This document shows positions 1 to 5,872 of a DNA stretch of 6,914 nt, piece by piece. The stretch covers positions 1 to 6,914 of the forward strand of contig CAIWVX010000038.1 in the NCBI GenBank assembly GCA_903916205.1. The letters run 5' to 3'. Position 1 is the stretch's first letter; each line of letters starts with the position of its first letter. The DNA comes from an uncultured beta proteobacterium (GTDB lineage: Bacteria > Pseudomonadota > Gammaproteobacteria > Burkholderiales > Rhodocyclaceae). The translations under genes and the position numbers were made by a program. The notes below the pieces were generated by a model, which worked only from the letters and a program-made list of their open reading frames with translations, was not told where the DNA came from and searched no databases.

Positions 1-1
1 C

Positions 2-160
2 CTGCTGGCCGCACAAGGTGTCCGGGTGAGTGAGGTACGACGGTATGCTGAGGCTGAATGCGTTATTAATCAGCGAACCTGCGGCGAGATCATAATAAGC
101 GGCTTTGGTTCAAGCGACTGCCAGTCAGGCTGTGGCAGCCATTTGAAGCGACTGATTTAG
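2..160 (+). CDS. 3' end of an unrecognised protein gene (partial, 52 residues)
   Basis: This frame is open from the left edge to a TAG stop at 158-160, and it is the only one of the six frames that stays open across the segment. The fragment begins LLAAQGVRVSEVRRYAEAE and ends in GSHLKRLI. It contains an EIIISGFGSS stretch and three cysteines in its second half. I do not recognise the family. A faint resemblance of the IIISGFGSS segment to the C-terminal strand of folylpolyglutamate synthases is too weak to use. A terminator-like hairpin follows 48 bp downstream and the next gene, rne, converges on it, which fits a real gene end. The start and most of the gene lie outside the window. Confidence 0.45.
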   Translation: MLAAQGVRVSEVRRYAEAECVINQRTCGEIIISGFGSSDCQSGCGSHLKRLI

Positions 161-207
161 GTTTGGGTGCTCACGACGCCCCAATTGACTGACGGTAATC
201 CGCTATA

Positions 208-240
208 GAAAAGCCTCGGTTCCTCGCGGAAGAGGTTTTC
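208..240 (+). terminator. Terminator-like hairpin after the left-edge gene
   Basis: The arm GAAAAGCCTC (208-217) pairs with GAGGTTTTC (232-240), leaving one bulged G. An inner TTCC/GGAA stem (220-223 with 228-231) closes a TCGC tetraloop. The 3' arm ends in a short T run (236-239), as in a weak rho-independent terminator. The A-rich 5' arm means it could also work on the opposite strand, so it may be bidirectional between the convergent genes. Confidence 0.5.
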
Positions 241-267
241 AGTGATTCGTGACGCTTTATATTGCCA

Positions 268-309
268 TAAAAAAATTCCGCCATTCTCGCCGATGCGGGG
301 ATGACGGAA
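268..309 (-). terminator. Rho-independent terminator of rne
   Basis: Read on the minus strand, a long hairpin starts 15 bp after the rne stop codon. On the plus strand, TTCCG (276-280) pairs with CGGAA (305-309), CAT (282-284) with ATG (301-303), and positions 285-290 with 295-300, two of these being G-T pairs. The loop is CGAT. One C/A mismatch interrupts the stem. Seven A residues at 269-275 become a seven-U tract directly after the stem in the rne transcript. This is a textbook intrinsic terminator. Confidence 0.85.
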
Positions 310-324
310 GGGTGTGATAACGGC

Positions 325-2970
325 TTACTCCGATTTTTGTGTTTCAACCATGACTAAGGGTTCGTCCTTAATCGGAACCCGTACCGCCCGCTTGCGGCGA
401 GGCCTTGGAGCCACTTCACTTGACACCGATTCAACGTGGGGCGCAAGCAATGTGTGGCTGCTGGTTTCAACCATCACCAAGCCACTCTCTTCGATTACTT
501 TAGTGATGTCGACTACCGGTGCTTCGGGCAGAACGACCGGTGCCTCGGTAATGATCAAGGTATCGGGTGACGCTTCCAAAGCGGTGATGTTTTGCGTAAC
601 CGATTCTGATTCCGACACCGTTTTTGCTTGAGGCGTCAGGACTTCTGGCGGCGGGATGGCCGCTTCAGTCATATCAGAAGTACATACAAACTCATCCGGC
701 TCAGTCACAGCAACCACTTCGGCAACCGTCTGGACGATTTCATGAGTTATCGGTGTCATGCTGAATTCAGTCAGCGGCAACTGCTCAGCGCTGCTTTGAA
801 CGCCCGGTGACTCACTACGATCTCCACGATCATTACGATCACGGCGCCCGCCACGACGACCACGACGACGGGTGTTGATGCTGGTGTCATCCGCACTCTG
901 GGGGGAGGCTGCAATGACCATTTCCGACGAGGCGGTTTGGGCTTCAGTCACGGCGGCGATAGCCTGCTCTTTGCGCTCTCCTCGCGGTTCACGTTGACGA
1001 CGTGGCTCACGTGGCTCTCGATGTTCACGCGGCTCTTTGGGCTCACGCGGCTTTTGATTTTCATCGCGCGTGGTGCTTGATGTCTGCGCCGAATGCGGCT
1101 CGCGAGCTTCTTTGGGTTCGCGATTATTTCGTGGCTCACGGTTTTCGCGCTCTTCATCGCGTCGGGGAGTGCGTCCGCCGCGTCGACCATCGCGCTGTCC
1201 ATCGCGTTGAGAATTACTGCGTGGTTTAATTTCTGGGGGAGTGACGGCGGGAACGGGATCAGGGACGGAGCTACTTTTAAACCACGCCAGCACTTTCGAA
1301 ACCAAACCCGTATGAACGACGACCGGAGCGGCTAAGACTTTTTCGGCCACCATCGGCGCCGGTTGCGATGGCGTAATCCCTTTAATGGCGGCTTCTTGGC
1401 GGGGCGTTTTGGCCTCACTTGCCGCCGCTTGCTTACTGGCTTCATCAGAGGGAACATCAACCATCTTGTATGAAGGCTGTTGCAGTTCGTCAAGATTCAA
1501 TTCGTCGTGACGCAGGCGGATGATGCTGTGCTGCGGGGTTTCAAGATGCACATTCGGGATCAACAGAATCCTGATTTTGTGGCGTAATTCAATCGCTTGA
1601 ATATCCGCACGTTTTTCGTTTAGCAGGAAGGTAGCGACATCAACCGGAACCTGAGTGTGGACGGCGGCGGTGTTGTCTTTCATGGCTTCTTCTTCGAGGA
1701 TGCGAAGAATGTGCAAGGCCGCTGATTCCGCACTACGAATATGTCCGGTTCCTGAGCAGCGTGGGCAAGGGATGTAACTGGTCTCTGCCAGGGCCGGGCG
1801 AAGACGCTGTCGTGATAGTTCCATCAGGCCGAAACGGCTGATTTTACCGGTTTGCACACGAGCACGGTCTAGGCGTAAGCCGTCACGCAAGCGATTTTCA
1901 ACTTCACGTTGGTTACGCTGGCTTTCCATGTCGATGAAGTCAATGATGATCAAGCCACCGAGGTCGCGCAAACGCAACTGTCGGGAGACTTCTTCGGCCG
2001 CTTCAAGGTTGGTTTTAAAGGCGGTTTCTTCAATGTCAGCGCCTCGCGTTGAACGGCCAGAGTTGACGTCAACGGAAACCAGCGCTTCCGTGTGATCAAT
2101 AACGATCGCGCCGCCGGAGGGTAAGTTAACCTGCCGCGAATACGCCGACTCGATTTGGTGTTCAATTTGAAAGCGCGAAAAAAGCGGCACATCATCGCGA
2201 TAACGCTTAATGCGATTCACCGTGGCGGGCATAACGTGCGCCATGAACTGGCGAGCCTGCTCATAAACCTCATCCGTGTCGATCAAGATTTCACCGATGT
2301 CAGGCTGGAAATAATCACGAATGGCGCGAATAACCAGACTACCTTCCTGATAAATTAGAAAGGCTCCTTTTTGCTGATTCGCCGCACCGTCAATGGCTTT
2401 CCACAACTGCATCAGGTAGCTCAGATCCCATTGCAGCTCTTCGGCATTGCGGCCAATAGCGGCTGTTCTGGCAATCAGGCTCATCCCTTGCGGCACATGC
2501 AACTGATCCATGACATCGCGCAACTCGGCGCGTTCATCGCCCTCAACGCGACGGGAAACGCCACCCCCCCGTGGGTTATTGGGCATCAGCACGAGATAGC
2601 GGCCAGCGAGACTGACAAAGGTGGTTAGCGCCGCGCCTTTGTTGCCGCGCTCATCTTTATCAACTTGAACGATGAGTTCCTGACCTTCGCGTAAAGCCTC
2701 TTTGATCGTGGCGCGATTGGGTTCAACACCGGGTTGGAAATAGGCTCGGGAAATTTCCTTGAAAGGAAGAAATCCATGCCGTTCGGCACCGTAGTCTACA
2801 AATGCGGCTTCAAGACTCGGTTCGATACGGGTAATAATAGCCTTGTAAATATTACTTTTTTTCTGTTCTTTGGCGGCCGATTCAATGTCTAGGTCAACGA
2901 GTTTCTGACCATCAACAATGGCGACACGAAGTTCTTCGGCCTGTGTCGCGTTAAAAAGCATACGTTTCAT
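325..2970 (-). CDS. rne: Ribonuclease E, long form with degradosome scaffold domain
   Basis: This is the essential endoribonuclease that starts mRNA decay and matures rRNA and tRNA precursors, probably at the inner membrane. The protein has 881 residues. The start [10 protein letters not shown] is the classic RNase E N-terminus and has GGGAG eight bases upstream; a TTG seven codons earlier is less likely. The S1 RNA-binding domain spans about residues 35-125, with RNase H-like and DNase I-like regions up to about 400. Catalytic Asp301 ([13 protein letters not shown]) and Asp344 (IIIDFIDM) match E. coli D303 and D346. Cys402 and Cys405 (CPRCSGTG) form the zinc link that holds the tetramer. The C-terminal half is disordered and low-complexity. 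It has an amphipathic stretch [13 protein letters not shown] at about 555-567, probably the membrane-targeting helix, an Arg/Glu/Pro region (584-670), an [12 protein letters not shown] patch (701-712), and two LVMVET motifs (831-836, 872-877). RNase G is excluded by length and by this scaffold. Leader-based autoregulation is likely by analogy with E. coli. Confidence 0.97.
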   Translation of the reverse strand: MKRMLFNATQAEELRVAIVDGQKLVDLDIESAAKEQKKSNIYKAIITRIEPSLEAAFVDYGAERHGFLPFKEISRAYFQPGVEPNRATIKEALREGQELIVQVDKDERGNKGAALTTFVSLAGRYLVLMPNNPRGGGVSRRVEGDERAELRDVMDQLHVPQGMSLIARTAAIGRNAEELQWDLSYLMQLWKAIDGAANQQKGAFLIYQEGSLVIRAIRDYFQPDIGEILIDTDEVYEQARQFMAHVMPATVNRIKRYRDDVPLFSRFQIEHQIESAYSRQVNLPSGGAIVIDHTEALVSVDVNSGRSTRGADIEETAFKTNLEAAEEVSRQLRLRDLGGLIIIDFIDMESQRNQREVENRLRDGLRLDRARVQTGKISRFGLMELSRQRLRPALAETSYIPCPRCSGTGHIRSAESAALHILRILEEEAMKDNTAAVHTQVPVDVATFLLNEKRADIQAIELRHKIRILLIPNVHLETPQHSIIRLRHDELNLDELQQPSYKMVDVPSDEASKQAAASEAKTPRQEAAIKGITPSQPAPMVAEKVLAAPVVVHTGLVSKVLAWFKSSSVPDPVPAVTPPEIKPRSNSQRDGQRDGRRGGRTPRRDEERENREPRNNREPKEAREPHSAQTSSTTRDENQKPREPKEPREHREPREPRRQREPRGERKEQAIAAVTEAQTASSEMVIAASPQSADDTSINTRRRGRRGGRRDRNDRGDRSESPGVQSSAEQLPLTEFSMTPITHEIVQTVAEVVAVTEPDEFVCTSDMTEAAIPPPEVLTPQAKTVSESESVTQNITALEASPDTLIITEAPVVLPEAPVVDITKVIEESGLVMVETSSHTLLAPHVESVSSEVAPRPRRKRAVRVPIKDEPLVMVETQKSE
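982..1140 (-). repeat. Degenerate REP-coding tandem repeats inside rne
   Basis: This part of rne encodes residues 611-663, where the tripeptide Arg-Glu-Pro recurs about ten times ([27 protein letters not shown]). On the plus strand it appears as recurring short units such as CGTGGCTCACG and CGCGGCTC. It is an arginine-rich RNA-binding and scaffold segment typical of RNase E C-terminal halves. Such in-frame repeats can expand or shrink between strains. Confidence 0.8.
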
Positions 2971-2978
2971 AATACGGG

Positions 2979-2983
2979 CTCCC
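2979..2983 (-). promoter_or_regulatory. rne ribosome binding site
   Basis: Read on the minus strand this is GGGAG, with eight bases between it and ATG at 2970. It decides the rne start in favour of [10 protein letters not shown] over the in-frame TTG at 2991, which lies upstream of this site. Confidence 0.75.
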
Positions 2984-3025
2984 ACGCGCAATTACGAGGG
3001 GAGCGCCTTGTGCAGGCAGCGACGG

Positions 3026-3074
3026 ATTAGTTGGTGGTAGAACGCTTCATGGGCTTTCCGGTATAACAACTAAT
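3026..3074 (-). promoter_or_regulatory. Inverted repeat in the rne leader
   Basis: ATTAGTTG (3026-3033) and CAACTAAT (3067-3074) are perfect 8-bp inverted copies separated by 33 bp. In an rne transcript they would close a stem about 55 nt upstream of the start codon. The stem encloses a possible ATG with a GGAAA sequence ahead of it. RNase E leaders are known to carry hairpins that sense RNase E activity, and this is a candidate for such an element. I did not compute the fold. Confidence 0.5.
3027..3050 (-). other. Possible seven-codon upstream ORF in the rne leader (MKRSTTN)
   Basis: On the minus strand, ATG AAG CGT TCT ACC ACC AAC TAA encodes MKRSTTN. A GGAAA sequence at 3055-3059, separated from the ATG by four bases, could act as its ribosome binding site. 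The stop codon lies in the 3' arm of the leader inverted repeat, so a terminating ribosome would disrupt that stem. The first three residues match those of RNase E itself (MKR). A chance ORF of this size is quite possible. Confidence 0.25.
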
Positions 3075-3091
3075 AAGAATGTCTCGCTGAA

Positions 3092-3121
3092 ATTATTCTT
3101 GTTTTAACCTTGAAAAATCAA
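3092..3121 (-). promoter_or_regulatory. Candidate sigma-70 promoter for rne (proximal)
   Basis: Read on the minus strand: TTGATT (3116-3121, four of six bases match TTGACA), an 18-bp A/T-rich spacer, then AATAAT (3092-3097, five of six match TATAAT). Transcription would begin near 3085 and give a leader of about 115 nt containing the 3026-3074 inverted repeat. Confidence 0.45.
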
Positions 3122-3163
3122 GGCTCAGGAATCTGCTTAGGGCGTTCCGAACGTGTCAGGCGC

Positions 3164-3221
3164 GCGCAAATCAAGTAGTATCGCTACTTTTGGTGAGCGT
3201 ACTTAACCAGGTGATTTGCGC
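3164..3221. promoter_or_regulatory. Perfect 10-bp inverted repeat enclosing a second hairpin
   Basis: GCGCAAATCA (3164-3173) and TGATTTGCGC (3212-3221) are exact inverted copies 38 bp apart. Inside lie AGTAG/CTACT (3174-3178 with 3184-3188, loop TATCG) and a weaker TGGT/ACCA pair (3191-3194 with 3206-3209). Together they could form a three-way junction in RNA or a cruciform in DNA. Because the region is divergent, the structure could belong to a long rne leader or to the rluC leader, or be a protein-binding site. The pairing is directly visible; the function is unknown. Confidence 0.55.
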
Positions 3222-3229
3222 TGTTTGAT

Positions 3230-3249
3230 CTTGCACAGGTTGGTGCAAG
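3230..3249. promoter_or_regulatory. Perfect 7-bp stem-loop between rne and rluC
   Basis: CTTGCAC (3230-3236) and GTGCAAG (3243-3249) flank the 6-nt loop AGGTTG. No T run follows on either strand, so a terminator is unlikely. It sits eight bases from the 3164-3221 structure, and the two would form consecutive elements in an rne transcript started from the distal candidate promoter. Confidence 0.5.
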
Positions 3250-3359
3250 TGAGGCGGTTGATGCCTGCCGGAAAGTGCGTCGCAATTGCAAAAAAATCGG
3301 CGCCGCTCGACGGTCTAATGGGTCAGTGCCTCTTTCAATACAAGACACAAATCAAGATA

Positions 3360-3388
3360 AGTATATTCAAAATGGCCGAAGTAAGCAA
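3360..3388 (-). promoter_or_regulatory. Candidate distal promoter for rne overlapping the rluC start
   Basis: Read on the minus strand: TTGCTT (3383-3388, three of six bases match TTGACA), a 17-bp spacer, then TATACT (3360-3365, five of six match). Transcription would begin near 3353, giving a leader of about 380 nt, close to the roughly 361 nt of E. coli rne, and would include all three inverted repeats. It overlaps the first codons of rluC. The -35 is weak. Confidence 0.3.
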
Positions 3389-4364
3389 AAATTCCGTCAG
3401 TCAGGCCATTATTACCGAGGACGCGCAAGACCAGCGCCTCGACAATTACCTGCTCAAACTATGCAAGGGCGTCCCCAAAAGCCATGTATACCGGATTGTT
3501 CGCAGCGGACAAGTTCGGGTGAATAGCAAGCGCGCTGAAGTTTCATACCGTCTACAAATTGGCGATATTTTGCGTATCCCGCCGATTCGTGTTGCCCAGC
3601 GCCAGGAAGAAATCGTGGCCGGAGCCGAAATTAAGTTCGATTTACCCATTGTCTTTGAAGACGAGGCGCTACTGATTGTCGATAAACCGTCAGGAATTGC
3701 CGTACACGGAGGAAGTGGCGTTAGTTTTGGCGTCATCGAAGCGTTGCGACGACAGCGTCCGCAGGCTAAATTTTTGGAATTGGCGCATCGCTTGGATCGT
3801 GAAACCTCGGGCTTATTGCTGGTGGGGAAAAAACGCTCGGCTTTGGTTGCGCTGCATGACATGTTTCGTGAAGGCGGTCTGAGTGGAGGAGGGCGGGGCG
3901 CTGACAAACGTTATGTATTGCTCGTCAAGGGGCGATGGATGGAACCGTTGCGCCATGTCAAATTACCTTTGCTCAAATATTTACTTGAGTCCGGTGAACG
4001 GCGGGTTCGAGTTTCCGATGAAGGCAAAGCGTGCCATACCGTTTTTCGCTTGATCGCCCGATGGACGCACTACAGTTTGCTTGAAGCCGAACTCAAATCA
4101 GGGCGTACCCATCAGATTCGCGTGCATTGTGCACACCTTGGTTTTCCGATTGTTGGCGATGACAAATATGGCGATTTCGCGTTAAACAAAGTGCTGCCAA
4201 AACAAGGCCTCAAGCGCATGTTTCTACATGCCTGGAAAATTCAGTTCCCGCATCCTTTGAGCGGCGAAAACATGGCCTTAGAAGCCCCTTTGCCTGAAGG
4301 TCTAATGGCTTTTCTCAACACCCTTTCACAAAATGAAACGCAGGATTATGGCCAAAAAATTTGA
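3372..4364 (+). CDS. rluC: 23S rRNA pseudouridine synthase RluC
   Basis: The product converts uridines to pseudouridines in 23S rRNA (positions 955, 2504 and 2580 in E. coli), around the peptidyl transferase centre. It has 330 residues against 319 in E. coli. An S4 RNA-binding domain lies at about 22-85 (QRLDNYLLKLCKGVPKSHVY). The catalytic domain follows, with motif HRLDRETSGLL at 139-149 and nucleophile Asp142. KSGRTHQIRVH (242-252) and GDDKYGD (262-268) are further family motifs. I chose the ATG at 3372 because the in-frame TTG at 3216 would add 52 unrelated residues before the S4 domain. The Shine-Dalgarno is weak, with only AAGATAAG nearby. A glycine-rich insertion (GGLSGGGRGA, about 168-177) lies where E. 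coli RluC is shorter. The divergent rne neighbour supports RluC over RluD or RluA. Confidence 0.93.
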   Translation: MAEVSKNSVSQAIITEDAQDQRLDNYLLKLCKGVPKSHVYRIVRSGQVRVNSKRAEVSYRLQIGDILRIPPIRVAQRQEEIVAGAEIKFDLPIVFEDEALLIVDKPSGIAVHGGSGVSFGVIEALRRQRPQAKFLELAHRLDRETSGLLLVGKKRSALVALHDMFREGGLSGGGRGADKRYVLLVKGRWMEPLRHVKLPLLKYLLESGERRVRVSDEGKACHTVFRLIARWTHYSLLEAELKSGRTHQIRVHCAHLGFPIVGDDKYGDFALNKVLPKQGLKRMFLHAWKIQFPHPLSGENMALEAPLPEGLMAFLNTLSQNETQDYGQKI

Positions 4365-5004
4365 TCTTCTGGTTTTCGACTGGGATGGCACTTTGCTTGA
4401 TTCGACGAGCGGAATTGTCGCCGCCGTTCAAGCGGCCTGTCGTGACCTGGGTCTTTCCGAACCCTCATATAGCCATGCAAGCCAAGTCATTGGCTTGGGA
4501 CTCGGCGACGCACTACGGCATTCCGCACCGGATCTTCCAGAAGAAAAGTTTGATCTCATGCAGGCGCGTTTTCGCTTCCACTACCTCTCACGCGACAACG
4601 AACTAAAATTGTTTGATGGGGTATTTGACTTAATTGCTGAACTTCATGCCTGCGGTTTTATGTTGGCCGTAGCCACCGGAAAAAGTCGCCTTGGATTAAA
4701 TCGGGCGTTAATCCACAGTGGGTTGGGGCGCTATTTTCCTGCATCACGCTGTGCGGACGAGTGCTTTTCCAAACCGCACCCACAAATGCTGCACGAATTG
4801 ATGGAAGAATTCGCCGTCTCGCCGGAGCGTGTATTGATGATTGGCGACACCACCTATGATCTGCAAATGGCCCTCAATGCCGGCGTGAACGCGGTGGCCG
4901 TTTCCTACGGCGCACATTCTGCAGAAACACTCGATGCTCTGCATCCACTCGCCAGACTGAATTCGCCCGATGAACTGACTCAATGGTTGCGCAAGCACGC
5001 TTGA
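4348..5004 (+). CDS. HAD-IA family hydrolase, phosphoglycolate phosphatase-like
   Basis: This is a cytoplasmic phosphatase of the haloacid dehalogenase superfamily, 218 residues long. All four HAD motifs are present: DWDGTLLDS with Asp11 as nucleophile and Asp13 as acid/base, Thr110 in LAVATGKS, Lys142 in SKPHP, and GDTTYD with Asp167 and Asp171 for magnesium. The stretch between motif I and about residue 90 is an alpha-helical cap of the phosphoglycolate phosphatase type. Its first 17 bp overlap the end of rluC, so co-transcription and translational coupling are likely. An ATG at 4333 in the same frame is possible, but MAKKFDLLVFDWDGTL is the normal family start. Similar HAD genes follow rluC in Pseudomonas. 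The true substrate cannot be read from sequence; phosphoglycolate or another small phosphate ester is a guess. Confidence 0.88.
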   Translation: MAKKFDLLVFDWDGTLLDSTSGIVAAVQAACRDLGLSEPSYSHASQVIGLGLGDALRHSAPDLPEEKFDLMQARFRFHYLSRDNELKLFDGVFDLIAELHACGFMLAVATGKSRLGLNRALIHSGLGRYFPASRCADECFSKPHPQMLHELMEEFAVSPERVLMIGDTTYDLQMALNAGVNAVAVSYGAHSAETLDALHPLARLNSPDELTQWLRKHA

Positions 5005-5072
5005 AAGGGCCGCCATTCTCATTTTAAAAATCATCCCGGATTGTTCGTGGCGCGGCCTTGGCTCGCTGGGTG

Positions 5073-5102
5073 CTGTTATCTCGACGGGCAAGTGATTAAA
5101 AT
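5073..5102 (+). promoter_or_regulatory. Candidate promoter for rpiA
   Basis: CTGTTA (5073-5078, three of six match TTGACA), an 18-bp spacer, then TAAAAT (5097-5102, five of six match TATAAT). Transcription would start near 5109 and give a leader of about 28 nt. The 132-bp gap after the HAD gene shows no terminator, so read-through from rluC is also possible. Confidence 0.3.
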
Positions 5103-5136
5103 GCGCCTTAACCCCATTGGAATCGGACATTGCCTT

Positions 5137-5799
5137 ATGAATCAGGATGAACTTAAACAGGCCGTCGCTCGTGCGGCGCTTGATTATGTGGTTGAGGGCA
5201 AAATCGTCGGCGTTGGAACCGGTTCGACGGCTCGCTTATTTATTGACGCGCTGGCGGAAATAAAAGACCGGATTGCCGGGGCGGTGGCGAGTTCTGAAGA
5301 TACCCGGAGGCGACTTGAAGGTCATGGGATTCGGGTTTTTGATCTCAACGACGTAGCTGAGCTCCCGGTATATATCGACGGGGCGGATGAAATTAACGCC
5401 GAAATGCACATGATCAAAGGGGGCGGCGGGGCGTTAACGCGCGAGAAAATTGTCGCCGCCGTCGCGCAAAAATTTATTTGCATTGTTGATGGCTCAAAGT
5501 ATGTCGAAGTTATGGGAAAGTTCCCGTTGCCAGTTGAAGTCATCCCGATGGCCCGCGCCCACGTTGCCCGTGAATTAACGCGACTCGGCGGGACTCCGGT
5601 TCTTCGCGCAGGTTTTATAACCGACAACGGCAATCTTATTCTCGACGTCAAAGGCTTGCAGATTCTTGATCCAGTCGATCTGGAAACGCGCATCAACCAG
5701 ATTGTCGGCGTCGTCAGTAACGGGCTCTTTGCCCGGCGTCCGGCGGATGTCTGCCTCCTTGGAACCGACAGCGGTGTTTGCACCCTCACTGGCGACTGA
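5137..5799 (+). CDS. rpiA: Ribose-5-phosphate isomerase A
   Basis: It interconverts ribose 5-phosphate and ribulose 5-phosphate in the non-oxidative pentose phosphate pathway, supplying ribose for nucleotides. The protein has 220 residues against 219 in E. coli. The start [15 protein letters not shown] aligns directly with E. coli MTQDELKKAV, so ATG 5137 is preferred over the TTG at 5041 that opens the same frame. The phosphate-binding GTGST is at 27-31. DGADE carries Asp81 and Asp84, followed by Lys94 (IKGGGGAL), catalytic Glu103 (TREK) and Lys121 (DGSKYV). The first four match E. coli numbering exactly. The ribosome binding site is weak, with only GGA nine bases upstream. phoU follows after 73 bp on the same strand. 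The gene is complete, with nothing missing. Confidence 0.97.
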   Translation: MNQDELKQAVARAALDYVVEGKIVGVGTGSTARLFIDALAEIKDRIAGAVASSEDTRRRLEGHGIRVFDLNDVAELPVYIDGADEINAEMHMIKGGGGALTREKIVAAVAQKFICIVDGSKYVEVMGKFPLPVEVIPMARAHVARELTRLGGTPVLRAGFITDNGNLILDVKGLQILDPVDLETRINQIVGVVSNGLFARRPADVCLLGTDSGVCTLTGD

Positions 5800-5806
5800 A
5801 ACATAA

Positions 5807-5824
5807 CTGTAATCTTGCTGAGAT
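5807..5824 (+). promoter_or_regulatory. Weak Pho-box-like sequence upstream of phoU
   Basis: CTGTAATCTTGCTGAGAT has two CTG-containing half-sites 11 bp apart, the spacing of PhoB half-sites. The first (CTGTAAT) differs from CTGTCAT by one base; the second (CTGAGAT) is poorer. No good -10 lies about 10 bp downstream. Being in front of phoU makes it plausible but not convincing. Confidence 0.25.
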
Positions 5825-5845
5825 AGACTCTGCCGACTGTCTATC
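5822..5845. promoter_or_regulatory. Perfect 7-bp inverted repeat between rpiA and phoU
   Basis: GATAGAC (5822-5828) and GTCTATC (5839-5845) are exact inverted copies with a 10-bp spacer. No T run follows, so a rho-independent terminator for rpiA is unlikely. It could be an operator or an mRNA hairpin ahead of the phoU ribosome binding site. Confidence 0.45.
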
Positions 5846-5860
5846 CCCGTCGGGTGTTCT

Positions 5861-5864
5861 GGAG
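5861..5864 (+). promoter_or_regulatory. phoU ribosome binding site
   Basis: GGAG lies eight bases before ATG 5873 and is followed by an A-rich stretch. It is the clearest Shine-Dalgarno among the plus-strand genes of the window and fixes the phoU start. Confidence 0.8.
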
Positions 5865-5872
5865 AACAAAAA

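Larger units (their letters stand above)
2971..3371. other. Divergent rne-rluC regulatory region, no protein gene
   Basis: The 401 bp between the two start codons contain no credible protein gene apart from a possible seven-codon upstream ORF. They hold two candidate rne promoters, three perfect inverted repeats and a seven-A run (3290-3296). A weak candidate rluC promoter on the plus strand is GTGTCA (3153-3158), 17 bp, then TAGTAT (3176-3181), each hexamer matching consensus at four of six bases. The size suits a long rne leader; the E. coli leader is about 361 nt and mediates feedback control by RNase E. Confidence 0.7.

Noticed and set aside
982..1140. Short recurring units that might suggest a CRISPR array or intergenic REP element
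   Set aside because: The repeats are in frame within rne, encode Arg-Glu-Pro, and have no regular spacers.
314..1335. Several open frames on both strands inside the 3' half of rne (for example 314-631, 948-1202, 1093-1335)
   Set aside because: They are side effects of the repetitive, Arg/Glu/Pro- and Thr/Val-rich scaffold region of rne.
3282..3305. Short palindromes GCAATTGC (3282-3289) and CGGCGCCG (3298-3305) around a seven-A run
   Set aside because: Eight-base palindromes are common by chance, and the A run follows no strong stem on the minus strand, so I do not call a terminator or operator.
3216..3371. N-terminal extension of RluC from a TTG at 3216
   Set aside because: The 52 extra residues do not resemble an RluC N-terminus, and the stretch contains an inverted repeat and probable leader or promoter sequence. 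ATG 3372 gives the normal length.
3446..3907. A 153-codon open frame on the minus strand opposite rluC
   Set aside because: It is antisense to the S4 and catalytic parts of RluC, has low-complexity composition and no motif.
5041..5136. N-terminal extension of RpiA from a TTG at 5041
   Set aside because: [10 protein letters not shown] at 5137 aligns with the E. coli RpiA N-terminus, and the upstream stretch contains the candidate promoter.
5322..5804. A 160-codon open frame on the minus strand opposite rpiA
   Set aside because: It is antisense to conserved RpiA residues and its Ser/Arg/Pro-rich composition is typical of a shadow frame.
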